From positions 1-62,091 of the forward strand of contig JASMHZ010000003.1 of assembly GCA_030750465.1 (NCBI GenBank): a stretch of 62,091 nt of DNA, written 5' to 3'. The stretch is from Candidatus Peribacteraceae bacterium. GTDB lineage: Bacteria; Patescibacteriota; Gracilibacteria; Peribacterales; Peribacteraceae. The notes under the pieces are model-generated. The model saw nothing but the letters and a program-made list of their open reading frames with translations, was not told the origin of the DNA and ran no database searches. Shown piece by piece: positions 33,801 through 41,058 of this stretch (the first letter of the stretch is position 1; each line of letters opens with the position of its first letter). A program made the position numbers and the translations under genes.

Positions 33801-34293
33801 GGACGATACTTTGCTTTCAACAAAGCCCAATAAACCTTTTGAGCTTAAATACACAATCGGTTTGCCGGATGGAGTTTATACCCTTAAGGCTGTTGCGGAG
33901 GACCTCGCGAAAAATAAAGCGGAAGATTCAATTATTATCACGATTGGAAAAGGAGGATCAGATGCGCCATATGCTCCTTCAGTTCCACCTGAACCAAGCG
34001 GAGGGCCAAGTTTGATCAAGCCTGAAAATTCCTCAAGTACCGGTGTCGGAGAAGTAATCGACGTCCACGCGGACGTTCAGGGATTAGACGGGAACTTAAG
34101 AAGAGTTAGAGTTGTCGTTGAAGGCGGCGTTATATCCGGACAGGATGAACTTCTGAATTTGACCGAAGGAGAAGGCATTTATAAAAGAGTTTGGAAAGCA
34201 GATCGCGCGGGGGAGTTTGTGATCAGATTGCTTACTGAGGACTCAGTTGGAGTTGAGAAGGAATGGGCTATCAGGCAGATTAAGGTAGAATAG
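30823..34293 (+). CDS. Class A penicillin-binding protein (GT51 + transpeptidase) with C-terminal Ig-like domains
   Basis: 1156 residues, much longer than the usual 650-850. Order: basic cytoplasmic tail, membrane anchor (IIIGFVLFILLYFAYLWI, residues 55-73), GT51 glycosyltransferase (IAIEDERYYERG; GGGSTITRQLARN), then transpeptidase with SxxK in PGSSFKPF, SRN in GASRNIP and KTGTS. The last ~300 residues hold two beta-sandwich regions (YVQFFLDDTLLSTKPNKPFE). It polymerises and cross-links peptidoglycan. Earlier in-frame starts exist, but TATACT at 30802-30807 places transcription just before 30823. Confidence 0.93.
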   Translation: MSANGFSSRSVFDEPRRKRRRKSSNPIPGKVYGALKILLGRGSPSKNERKKLVKKIIIGFVLFILLYFAYLWITLPDIDDPASLIASQSSVITDRNGVELYRLFSEEDRTYITGEQIPDHMKQAMIAIEDERYYERGCLDMKAIMRAVIFWGRAGGGSTITRQLARNSLNLFQDNKYNRKLKEVVLGCQLERRFDKDELIELYLNWIPFGQNAYGVEQASQIYFGVEAKDLTLAQSAVLASLPQRPSYFNPYGRHLHTEVSEDVHKKVIEGNITKSSQIPNNKVMIGLLGDYAGTGSSLLYVGGRTDQVLQNMEDQEFINEQERLTAIEELENMEFEPTRENIRAPHFVLWIKEEIENMFSATSEEGLFEQGGLTIETTLDWDMQEAAEEVIEFHREDILTRFGAYNMALVSMDPKTREILAYIGNMDYSDTEHGGKIDMVHAPRQPGSSFKPFIYASAFQHGYSPATPIWDVPTKIGDNKPQNFDGLFKGLMTMRQALGASRNIPAAKTFFLAGGEEKILRLVRDLGAPTPLVRKSELAMEREDGFDYGWPLALGAAETPLIEMVQAYGTFASGGETAGVVPIKRITDKKGNILYEAQSPVKTDTVLDNRIAYQITSILSDEWARPEEYWKTQLTIPGYQTAAKTGTSNKCLEWQDEDTCLLRKPDNAWLVGYTPNLISGVWVGNADSSAMFEKAGGLNTASPIWRDYMMRAHRKIESPKYIFESPEGIVQPQISMLSGEFATECTPVHLRRADVFLKENAPSKQDPACKELTVDKLTHLLASEECPKEAQEEGQFLVAQSLLPKRWPKWEEGVQSWVSAQMELWYADETHSGAIITLPIAPTDDCELSLTPGRLEKPELTIKFPTQGGVASYPAFHPKIDYTVVSEIREVVYKVDGKRVARQESKPFDRTIRVPRSVKKSGLHSLTVILVDEYYNEITKSVSFRFDEDKRNPTVRFVKPKGDINIKSESEVFIKAEANDPDGAIKYVQFFLDDTLLSTKPNKPFELKYTIGLPDGVYTLKAVAEDLAKNKAEDSIIITIGKGGSDAPYAPSVPPEPSGGPSLIKPENSSSTGVGEVIDVHADVQGLDGNLRRVRVVVEGGVISGQDELLNLTEGEGIYKRVWKADRAGEFVIRLLTEDSVGVEKEWAIRQIKVE

Positions 34294-34326
34294 CCAAAAT
34301 AGCTACAATATGATAAAATAAGAGTT

Positions 34327-35286
34327 GTGAAGGAAAACCAAAAACCAGAAGACTTATTAGGTTGTCCTGAGGATAGCGATTTGCATGGAGAAATAGGGAA
34401 TGCCGGAGAAGTTGTAAGACCTGATAATGAGGCAATCAACCAACTTTTATGTCAGACAAAAGATACGGGAAGAAATGTTTCTCTGCCTAATGAAACAGAA
34501 TCCGGAAAGTTGCAAGATGGACTGTCTGAAGGTAAGGCTTTTGTGACAAGAAGTGTTCCAAAGATAATTTATAAGATGTGTGCGAAGTACAACCTTCCTT
34601 TTGATAGTACAAAATTGCCTCGCATAGAATTTTCAAAGGACAAAAATCTTGATGGGACTTACGAGCCTGACACAAATACGCTTACTATTTCCGAGTATGT
34701 TTTGTCATCCGATTCCGAGTTGTTTGAGGCAATTGGAGAGGAGGTCGGACATTATTTGCGGTATCAACTGTGTTCTTCCAGTCGTGATCCAAGGGGGCGC
34801 CTGCAGGAGGAAACAACAGCTTCACACAGACCTGTAAGGCCTGTGAGCGATGCAAATGTAGATGAATTTTTTGGTTTTCTTGGAAGGAGAATGTTTAACC
34901 AGACATTTGAACATTGGAATCTGGAAGATCCGGTACCGCCTGATAGAGAGTGGTATGCAGAAAGGTTGTTAAAAGCCAGAAGAGCCGCTCATATGGGAAG
35001 AGAACTTATTGGCAAGTTGGAACAAAGATATCAGGATGAAAGAAGAAAATTAAGAAAAGGTGAAGATAGTCCTGATTTTGATGTTTTAACTTCGCATCAT
35101 AGCATGGCGTCTTCGATTCGTGATAAGCAAAGACTAATCAGAAAAGAAGCACTGCACCTAGTCGAACATCGCAAAGGATACGAGGTTGCTGCGAGGTTGG
35201 ATTTAGACAGCGTTGAAGATTGGGAAGCATTGTTCAGGATGCCGAACCATGAAGTTAGGGAACGGTATTTTGTTAATTACAATTGA
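34327..35286 (+). CDS. Unrecognised protein with an HExGH-like motif whose first His is Glu
   Basis: 319 residues, soluble and charged. Around residues 134-146 is EAIGEEVGHYLRY, resembling the HELGHYL zinc motif of ImmA/IrrE-type peptidases except that the first metal-binding His is replaced by Glu138/139. An earlier stretch (TNTLTISEYVLSS) resembles the strand before such motifs. Possible roles: inactive peptidase relative or unrelated. It starts at GTG with TAAAAT 7 nt upstream; the first residues fall in an E-family repeat unit. It converges on yebC, overlapping by 10 bases. Confidence 0.55.
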   Translation: MKENQKPEDLLGCPEDSDLHGEIGNAGEVVRPDNEAINQLLCQTKDTGRNVSLPNETESGKLQDGLSEGKAFVTRSVPKIIYKMCAKYNLPFDSTKLPRIEFSKDKNLDGTYEPDTNTLTISEYVLSSDSELFEAIGEEVGHYLRYQLCSSSRDPRGRLQEETTASHRPVRPVSDANVDEFFGFLGRRMFNQTFEHWNLEDPVPPDREWYAERLLKARRAAHMGRELIGKLEQRYQDERRKLRKGEDSPDFDVLTSHHSMASSIRDKQRLIRKEALHLVEHRKGYEVAARLDLDSVEDWEALFRMPNHEVRERYFVNYN

Positions 35287-36026
35287 TTAGCAATTTCTTC
35301 AGTTATATCAGCATTAGTGTGCACTTCGGAAACATCTTCATCTGCTTCCAGTTCTTCAACAAAGTTCATGAGTTTTTTTGCCGACTCAACGTCAGAAATT
35401 TCGGCAGATTGCTTTGCGACATACTTCATTCCGGCTTCCTCCAATTCCATTCCGGCTGATTTAATTGCATCACGGACTTTTGGCCAATCTACTGCTCCTG
35501 TTGTAACAGTTACGGTTCCATCAGAAGCTTCAAAGTCTTCCGCGCCCGCATCAATCAATTCCAATTGAACTTCATCAGAAAGTTCACCGTCAGCTTTTGC
35601 AATTACAATCCCTTTTTTCTCGAACATCCACATAACAGATCCGCTCTCTGCCCATTTACCTCCGCGTTTTTCGATTGTTGATTTTACCGAGCTCAAAGTC
35701 CGGTTCTTATTATCAGTCAAACACTCGACAATCACAGCTGCTCCGCCGGGTCCGTAAGCTTCGTAAATTACTGCAACGGTTAGATTGCCCTTCAGTTCTC
35801 CGCTTCCTTTTTTAACTGCACGATCAATGTTCATATTTGGAACATTCTCGGCTTTTGCATTATCAATTGCAGCTTTCAAGCTTGGATTCATACTAGGATC
35901 GCCACTTCCTCCCTCCCTTGCTGAAATCTCGATTAGTTTTGCATGGCGTGTGAAAATCTTGCCCCTCTTTGCATCAGCAGCTCCTTTTTTGTGCTTAATG
36001 CTGGCCCATTTAGAGTGTCCGGACAT
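35277..36026 (-). CDS. YebC/PmpR-family protein
   Basis: 249 residues, a standard-length YebC: MSGHSKWASIKHKKGAADAK opens the protein and SLKAAIDNAKAENVPN, EAYGPGGAAVIVE and SVMWMFEKKG are conserved. Family members act as transcriptional regulators or, per recent work on the family, as translation factors that relieve stalling at prolines. It ends the rpsF-rpsR-yebC row on the minus strand. Confidence 0.93.
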   Translation of the reverse strand: MSGHSKWASIKHKKGAADAKRGKIFTRHAKLIEISAREGGSGDPSMNPSLKAAIDNAKAENVPNMNIDRAVKKGSGELKGNLTVAVIYEAYGPGGAAVIVECLTDNKNRTLSSVKSTIEKRGGKWAESGSVMWMFEKKGIVIAKADGELSDEVQLELIDAGAEDFEASDGTVTVTTGAVDWPKVRDAIKSAGMELEEAGMKYVAKQSAEISDVESAKKLMNFVEELEADEDVSEVHTNADITEEIANQL

Positions 36027-36050
36027 GGGAGTGAGTGGTTAGTAAATTGG

Positions 36051-36287
36051 CTATTTTCTATATGCTAACATCCCCATAAACCTCGCTCTCTGTATCGCCG
36101 TTCGGAGCATCTTTTGGTGTTTCAGACAGATGCCGGTGTAATAGCGCTGTCGGATGTTTCCAAAGTAATCAGTAAAGGGCTTAAGGGTGGGATAGTCTTT
36201 GTAATCAATGTACCTGGTGCCCTTGTCACAAAATGGACATTTTTTTTGTCTGGGATCGCCGCGCCTGGATTGGGATGGTTGAAACAT
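36051..36287 (-). CDS. rpsR: 30S ribosomal protein bS18
   Basis: 78 residues. KKCPFCDKGTRYIDYKDYPTLKPF, then GICLKHQKMLRTAIQRARFMGML are diagnostic of bS18. It binds bS6 on the small subunit. The gene lies 39 bases after rpsF; the ssb gene usually found between them is absent. The short rpsF-rpsR gap contains a CCCTTCGACAGGGCTCAGGG hairpin (36303-36322). Confidence 0.95.
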   Translation of the reverse strand: MFQPSQSRRGDPRQKKCPFCDKGTRYIDYKDYPTLKPFTDYFGNIRQRYYTGICLKHQKMLRTAIQRARFMGMLAYRK

Positions 36288-36326
36288 TATATTATGGTTA
36301 TCGCCCTTCGACAGGGCTCAGGGTGA

Positions 36327-36932
36327 CTAAATGTCAAGTTCATCGTCGGAAATAAGCTTCTCCAGTTCTTCTGAAAGTTTATCCTTTTCGATTACAGACT
36401 TCTCGGGAACAGTTGGTGGTCTTGCCTTCTTCTCTTCCTCAACTTTCTTGACTTGTCTCTTGGCTTTTTCTGCAACTTTGCGCTTTATCTCTGCCTCCTT
36501 CTCTTCCTCCTTTTGTTCGGAAACAGTTTTGCGTTCCTTGAGCCAGGTCTCGTACTCCTCGGAATATTTAGTAATCTGATATCCCTTTGGAGGTTTAATA
36601 AGCATATGCCTAAGGATGGTTGTTGAAATGTTTAATTGCTCATCTATTTCCTTGAGCCTCGAAGGATCCATCTCGTAGTGATAAACCACAAAAGTTCCTT
36701 CTTCACTACCTCCTATTGGGTATGCAAGACCTCTGCGTCCCCACGAATCTTTTGCCATCTGCCTGCCTCCGGCTTCTTCAAAATAGCCCTCAACCTCCTT
36801 CATAGCATCCTGTTCTTCCTTTTGGGAGAGTGGAAACGGCAAAAGCACGCAACACTCGTATACGCGATCGTCAGTCTCGTCGGCCGTAGCCTTGGCGGAG
36901 GCTGATACTATGGTGTCGTCAGAAGAAGTCAT
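36327..36932 (-). CDS. rpsF: 30S ribosomal protein bS6 with N- and C-terminal extensions
   Basis: 201 residues against about 100 for most bS6. The core (YECCVLLPFPLSQKEEQDAM; GRRGLAYPIGGSEEGTFVVY) occupies residues 24-120. The N-terminus contains SASAKATADETD, encoded by an inserted palindromic repeat (36880-36903), and the last 75 residues are a charged Lys/Glu helix. The upstream region has a hairpin (36950-36972) and no clear -10 at the usual spacing. Confidence 0.92.
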   Translation of the reverse strand: MTSSDDTIVSASAKATADETDDRVYECCVLLPFPLSQKEEQDAMKEVEGYFEEAGGRQMAKDSWGRRGLAYPIGGSEEGTFVVYHYEMDPSRLKEIDEQLNISTTILRHMLIKPPKGYQITKYSEEYETWLKERKTVSEQKEEEKEAEIKRKVAEKAKRQVKKVEEEKKARPPTVPEKSVIEKDKLSEELEKLISDDELDI

Positions 36933-36949
36933 ACGATTCGCGGGTAAAA

Positions 36950-36972
36950 CCTGATTTAAGATTAAAATCAGG
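36950..36972 (-). promoter_or_regulatory. Leader hairpin upstream of rpsF
   Basis: Perfect 8-bp arms CCTGATTT and AAATCAGG enclose seven bases, 18-40 nt upstream of the rpsF start. bS6-bS18 complexes repress their own operon through leader structures in several phyla; a similar role here is only a suggestion. Confidence 0.35.
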
Positions 36973-37076
36973 AAATCGTCGGGGAGAAGCCTATATGTTT
37001 GTAGATCGAAACGTCAAGGAGTTGTGAGATATTTTGTATTGCACCTTAAGAATTCGAGGTGTACGCTCGCCCTCCC

Positions 37077-37358
37077 ATGGCTCGTGACGACGACAATCTA
37101 AATGGCTCATTCGATAACTTGACGAGCAAGGAAATGCTTAAATTGATAATGCAAAAAATTGTTGATGTCAGGAAAGAGTTAAAGGTGGATATTGCCTGTT
37201 TAGATAAAAAACTAAGTAAAAAAATGGATGAAGGTTTTAGGGGTGTTAACAAAAGAATTGATAATCTAAATTCTCAAGCCGATCAAAATTCTCTATGTTT
37301 TATGACCAATCTTGATTCAATTGATAAGCGAGTTACGAAACTTGAGGCAGTTTGCTGA
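37077..37358 (+). CDS. Small coiled-coil protein
   Basis: 93 residues, highly charged, with heptad-like leucines and isoleucines (MLKLIMQKIVDVRKEL; VNKRIDNLNSQ; IDKRVTKLEAV). TACGCT (37062-37067) is 9 nt upstream of ATG 37077. It overlaps the 3' end of the convergent membrane-protein gene by 42 bases. Function unknown; similar short coiled-coil proteins are frequent in Patescibacteria. Confidence 0.6.
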   Translation: MARDDDNLNGSFDNLTSKEMLKLIMQKIVDVRKELKVDIACLDKKLSKKMDEGFRGVNKRIDNLNSQADQNSLCFMTNLDSIDKRVTKLEAVC

Positions 37359-38552
37359 AACCAATATCAAAAGCGCAGTCGGAAGAAGAAGTTGCCGGTC
37401 AAACGACTGGCCGTTTAGCAGATACTCGGCATTGGGGGTTAGGGTGTAGATTGCGAGGATTAGGATCAGTGATGCTAGTGGAAAAATGAGGGATCTTTTA
37501 TTAGGAGACAAAAGAGTAAAAAGAGATAAAAGAATTACTGTTGGGAGGATTGGGCCGATGGAGCCGGATATGAAGATTACTTTTAGAGCTTCGGTTATTG
37601 CTCCTTCTTGAAGTCCAATACTTAAGTCAGAAGCACCGTGAGGGGAGAGGGGTATTCCTTTAAAGATTGCGAAGATGGGCCAGAGAGTAGAGAGAATAAT
37701 CGCAATCAGGACGGCTTTCTTGCGTCCAACCATTATGATCCATGGAATCAAACATAGCAGTAGTCCTTCACTCTTTGTCCAAACGCATGCACTTATGAAT
37801 ATTGCAGAAAATATCATCCACATCTTTTCATCAGATTTTTTGAATTCCAGATACGAAGCAAATGAGAGAAGCGCGAACAGCGTTAGTGTAACATCCGCGT
37901 AACCGCCGCCAAGGTGCATTGCAAAAAGCGGAGTGGTAACTATCAGAACAATCACAAGAAGAGACTTTGTCATCAGAAGCAGAGCAATTAAAGCGCTTAT
38001 GTTAAACAGGAAGTGAATAGTATTTGCGAATCGGTCATTCCACTCAGGTTGGAACTGATGAGTTGTGATCTGAAGAGAGTGATAAAGAAACGGGTAATGC
38101 GGTTTTTTAATTAATTCTTCTTGCGTATCAAAAACGATTTGTTTTTCGTAAAAAGATATTTGCGATCGCTGGTTCCAGTTGGTTGCGGAGTCGTAGTGGA
38201 AAGTGGGGAGTACGATTGAGTGAGCGAAGGCGTATATCAGAACTGGGATTATAACTAAGAGTAACATTGGATGTTTCGGTTTTCGGGTTCGGGTTCGGTT
38301 TTCGGTTTTCGGGTTCGGTATGAGAATTGATGTGATGATAATTAGCAGGTGAAGTGAGATGATGCTGATTGGGTTGAGCGATATTTTGAAAATAGTCAGA
38401 ATGAAAATAATCAGAGTGCTTAGGAATGATGCAATTGGGAGCGCGAGTGCGAATCTCAACCATCCTTTATTAAGTCCGATTAGCCCTAGTACAAGCCAGC
38501 CCTCCGCGATTAGGAGGAGTGATATTCCTGTGAATGTCAGGATATTAATCAT
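37317..38552 (-). CDS. Polytopic membrane protein, GT-C-like
   Basis: 411 residues with about eleven hydrophobic segments. HYDSATNWNQRSQISFYEKQ in an outside loop resembles the acidic first loop of GT-C enzymes. A loop near residue 85 (NPKTENRTRTRKPK) is encoded by repeat D4 and is therefore an in-frame repeat insertion. The start is 6 bases from the stop of the upstream gene, so the two are co-transcribed. Confidence 0.6.
   Translation of the reverse strand: MINILTFTGISLLLIAEGWLVLGLIGLNKGWLRFALALPIASFLSTLIIFILTIFKISLNPISIISLHLLIIITSILIPNPKTENRTRTRKPKHPMLLLVIIPVLIYAFAHSIVLPTFHYDSATNWNQRSQISFYEKQIVFDTQEELIKKPHYPFLYHSLQITTHQFQPEWNDRFANTIHFLFNISALIALLLMTKSLLVIVLIVTTPLFAMHLGGGYADVTLTLFALLSFASYLEFKKSDEKMWMIFSAIFISACVWTKSEGLLLCLIPWIIMVGRKKAVLIAIILSTLWPIFAIFKGIPLSPHGASDLSIGLQEGAITEALKVIFISGSIGPILPTVILLSLFTLLSPNKRSLIFPLASLILILAIYTLTPNAEYLLNGQSFDRQLLLPTALLILVSANCLKFRNSLIN
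38274..38321. repeat. Microrepeat D4, coding
   Basis: GGTTTTCGGGTTCGG-type units inside the membrane-protein gene, translated as NPKTENRTRTRKPK between two membrane helices. Confidence 0.8.
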
Positions 38553-38574
38553 AGAGCTTAGAGCTTAGGGTTAA
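38551..38574. repeat. Microrepeat G2 (AGAGCTT)x2-3 at a gene junction
   Basis: AGAGCTTAGAGCTTAGGG (plus strand) contains the TAA stop of the upstream exported protein and lies directly before the start of the next gene. Confidence 0.65.
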
Positions 38575-39529
38575 GTTGAAAGAGCTCTGAACTGTCAGAG
38601 AATTCTTTTAGCTTGATTGCTGGCTGGTTTATTTGACCGCAATTCAAGTTCCCATTCTCAAATGACCACTTGAATGCGTTGTGGACGAGAACAGAGTCAA
38701 CTTCATTATTAATGCTGAGCGGATAGCTTGCGTACTTAAGGATTGTTGAGAAGTAAGTGTTTCCGTCTGAACAAAGTTGAATATCTTTGATTCCATTCGA
38801 TTTGAAGTAATCAGCAATTTGGTAAACGGAACCTGCTGTTGAATATGTGTTGGAACTTAAGTTGTTTTTTGTGTATCTGAGCAAGTCTAGTGAAAAGCGG
38901 ATGTTGAAAATTAGAATTAGAATAATTATAAGAGTTGTTACGCGATTTTTTCTTCTGAAGATTAGGGTTAGGGCTCCCACCTTCGCCAAGGCTACGGTGG
39001 GCAAGAGGGTTAGGGTTAGGAGGAGTGTGAACGAGATTCCGAAAAATCTGTATCCGCTTAGTCGGTGATAAGAAGATGGTGTGAATGGTTCCAATGCAAA
39101 AAACTGTTTGAGTCCATCCGTTAGGGACGGGCTTCCTTCCAATTTTAATTTGCTGATCGAAGGTTCGATGTGTTTCTCGGTGATAATATGTAGTTTGTAT
39201 TTTCTTGTCTCCCAAGACCAACCTCGCATTTGCGAAATAGGAATTATAGATTCAACTTCTCCTTTAGGGAGTTGGACAGAAACTATGTCACGCGGGTTTA
39301 CAGATCCATCCTCATTTAAAAACAGAATGTAAACAGACAGGGGAGTGGGTGAAGAGTAGTTGATGAGTAGATCTGCTCCTTTGCCAGTTAAATCGATTGA
39401 TGCGTGGGAAACCTCCTCAGCCAGTTTTTGATTTAGCTGATTTAAGTCAGCGGGAACAGGATTTGCGGTTATCGTGGCCGCGAGGCACGTTTGGGCAAAT
39501 AAAGCCAAAGCAATGATTGAGCGAAGCAC
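38558..39529 (-). CDS. Exported membrane-anchored protein, unknown function
   Basis: 323 residues from GTG 39529. Signal peptide (IIALALFAQTCLAA), an extracytoplasmic beta-rich domain of about 120 residues, then hydrophobic helices (FFGISFTLLLTLTLLPTVAL; LIIILILIFNI) and a C-terminal domain. Residues around LLPTVALAKVGALTLIF are encoded by a palindromic element (38974-38999) inserted in frame. TACAAT (39536-39541) is 6 nt before the GTG. Likely works with the downstream GT-C-like protein. Confidence 0.6.
   Translation of the reverse strand: MLRSIIALALFAQTCLAATITANPVPADLNQLNQKLAEEVSHASIDLTGKGADLLINYSSPTPLSVYILFLNEDGSVNPRDIVSVQLPKGEVESIIPISQMRGWSWETRKYKLHIITEKHIEPSISKLKLEGSPSLTDGLKQFFALEPFTPSSYHRLSGYRFFGISFTLLLTLTLLPTVALAKVGALTLIFRRKNRVTTLIIILILIFNIRFSLDLLRYTKNNLSSNTYSTAGSVYQIADYFKSNGIKDIQLCSDGNTYFSTILKYASYPLSINNEVDSVLVHNAFKWSFENGNLNCGQINQPAIKLKEFSDSSELFQLNPKL
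38974..38999. repeat. Palindromic element inside a coding region (CCCACC...GGTGGG)
   Basis: CCCACCTTCGCC-AA-GGCTACGGTGGG, a 26-bp imperfect palindrome within the exported-protein gene. Related elements are at 39572-39601 (intergenic) and in rpsF (36880-36903). Confidence 0.75.
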
Positions 39530-39559
39530 GACAGTATTGTAGCATTCTCGAGTCAGCTA

Positions 39560-39601
39560 GCCGCCCTAGCTCCCACCTTCGCGCTTCGCGGCTTCGGTGG
39601 G
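39560..39601. repeat. 13-nt copy of the tRNA-Thr 5' end joined to a palindromic element
   Basis: GCCGCCCTAGCTC (39560-39572) repeats the first 13 bases of tRNA-Thr (39690-39702). It runs directly into the palindrome CCCACCTTCGCG...GGTGGG (39572-39601). Confidence 0.65.
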
Positions 39602-39689
39602 CAGGCAGTGCAAGCCATCGCTTGGGATGGCGTGATAAAGAATTTACTCGGTTGAGAATCTGTTCACTTCATTATAGCTTGTTAACTAC

Positions 39690-39764
39690 GCCGCCCTAGC
39701 TCAGTGGTAGAGCACCTCCATGGTAAGGAGGGGGTCACGAGTTCAAATCTCGTGGGCGGCTCCA
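39690..39764 (+). tRNA. tRNA-Thr (anticodon GGT)
   Basis: Acceptor arms GCCGCCC and GGGCGGC, D arm TAGCTCAGTGGTAGAGC, anticodon stem CCTCC/GGAGG with loop ATGGTAA, T loop GTTCAAATC, and an encoded CCA. The next gene's ATG is at 39769, only four bases after the CCA. Confidence 0.95.
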
Positions 39765-39768
39765 TTTT

Positions 39769-40512
39769 ATGCCCACTGCTTACATAATCGTTCCTGCATT
39801 TAATGAAGAAGGGAACATCGGCAGATTGCTAACGGATCTTGTTGCGCTTGAAGTCCCAGCCAGCAAGAAAATTATTTTGGTTGATGACGGAAGTCGGGAT
39901 AAAACTTTAGAAATAGCCAAGCAATATCAGGGCAAAATCGATATGGAGATCATAATCCATGAAGTTAATGCGGGGATTCCAAAGACTTTTTACGATGGTC
40001 TTAAGAAAGCAAGCGAACTTGCGTCAGAAGAAGATGTAATTGTGATTATAGAAGGAGATTGCACATCTGACTTAAAGCTAATGCCGCAAATGATAGAGAT
40101 GATCAGCAATGGTTCAGATATTGTAGTGGCTTCAAGGTACATAGAAGGTGGAAAGTACAAGAACTTCCCATTTATAAGGACTCTGGGCTCCGGAGTTGTG
40201 AACACAATTCTCAAAGTATTCTTCCGCACAAAAGGAATTACAGATTATACGATTTTTTACCGCGGTTACTCAGCGAAGATAGTAAGGAAAGCTTTCGAAA
40301 AGTATCAGGAAGGGTTTATAACGCAGAAATCTTTTGCTGCCAACTTAGAAGTCCTTCTAAAGGTCAGAGAGTTTTCGAATAATAACAGCGAAGTACCTCT
40401 TGTTTACGATTACGGATTAAAAAAAGGTAAATCAAAAATGAAATTATTCAAAACCTTAGGTGAATATAGAAGTTTGATATTAAAGAGAATCTTCAAAAGA
40501 TCTCTTTGGTAG
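39769..40512 (+). CDS. GT2-family polyprenol-phosphate-type glycosyltransferase
   Basis: 247 residues. IIVPAFNEEGNIGRLL, LVDDGSRDKTLE, and IIEGDCTSDLKLM (metal-binding acidic site in modified DxD form) mark a GT2 enzyme. No membrane helix is present. It starts four bases after the tRNA-Thr CCA, so tRNA 3' processing would leave an almost leaderless mRNA. It converges on a GtrA gene with a 33-base overlap. Confidence 0.85.
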   Translation: MPTAYIIVPAFNEEGNIGRLLTDLVALEVPASKKIILVDDGSRDKTLEIAKQYQGKIDMEIIIHEVNAGIPKTFYDGLKKASELASEEDVIVIIEGDCTSDLKLMPQMIEMISNGSDIVVASRYIEGGKYKNFPFIRTLGSGVVNTILKVFFRTKGITDYTIFYRGYSAKIVRKAFEKYQEGFITQKSFAANLEVLLKVREFSNNNSEVPLVYDYGLKKGKSKMKLFKTLGEYRSLILKRIFKRSLW

Positions 40513-40905
40513 CTTGTTGCTAAATACGATATGGTGCAACCACATGTAATTCAATAATCCGCCGAGCATAATCGCAACAAGGCGAGAAAATAAATACCAA
40601 AGGTTCATTGTTTCGGTTAGATATACAGTTAAGCCAACTCCTATAAAGAAGCTTACTGAATACAGGGCAATGAAATACGAATACTGTCTGAAAACCTTCT
40701 TTTCACCATTTTTAAAACTCCAATACTTGTTCATAAAGAAGGCCACGGTGAACCCAACAAGTGCTCCCAATGCTACGGATGGCCTGAGCGAAATTTTTGC
40801 AACCTCCATAAACAGTGTCAGACACCCAAGATCTATTATTGTCGTAACAGTGCCTGTGATGGTGAATTTGGAAAATTGCTTGGCGTGCAAGTGGACTGCA
40901 GACAT
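40480..40905 (-). CDS. GtrA-family membrane protein
   Basis: 141 residues, four membrane helices, with FSKFTITGTVTTIIDLGCL, FFMNKYWSFKN and LLNYMWLHHIVF matching GtrA. It probably partners with the adjacent GT2 or GT-C enzymes in polyprenol-linked sugar transfer. TACAAT (40914-40919) is 8 nt upstream of the ATG. Confidence 0.85.
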   Translation of the reverse strand: MSAVHLHAKQFSKFTITGTVTTIIDLGCLTLFMEVAKISLRPSVALGALVGFTVAFFMNKYWSFKNGEKKVFRQYSYFIALYSVSFFIGVGLTVYLTETMNLWYLFSRLVAIMLGGLLNYMWLHHIVFSNKLPKRSFEDSL

Positions 40906-40965
40906 TGGATGGCATTGTACATCGGTTAGTAACGAATCCAGTAATAAGTTCTCTTTTTTAATACC

Positions 40966-41024
40966 ACCCCCTCACCCTACCCTCACCCTACCCTCTCCCC
41001 CCTTGAGGGGGGGGGAGACAAGGT
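40966..41024. repeat. G/C-rich array of the DUF559-associated family
   Basis: CCCCTCACCCTACCCTCACC units lead into the hairpin CTCTCCCCCC-TTGA-GGGGGGGGGAGA. It lies between divergent GtrA and GT-C genes. Confidence 0.8.
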
Positions 41025-41058
41025 AGATTTTTTATATAACCTTTTCTATCATCAGTTT

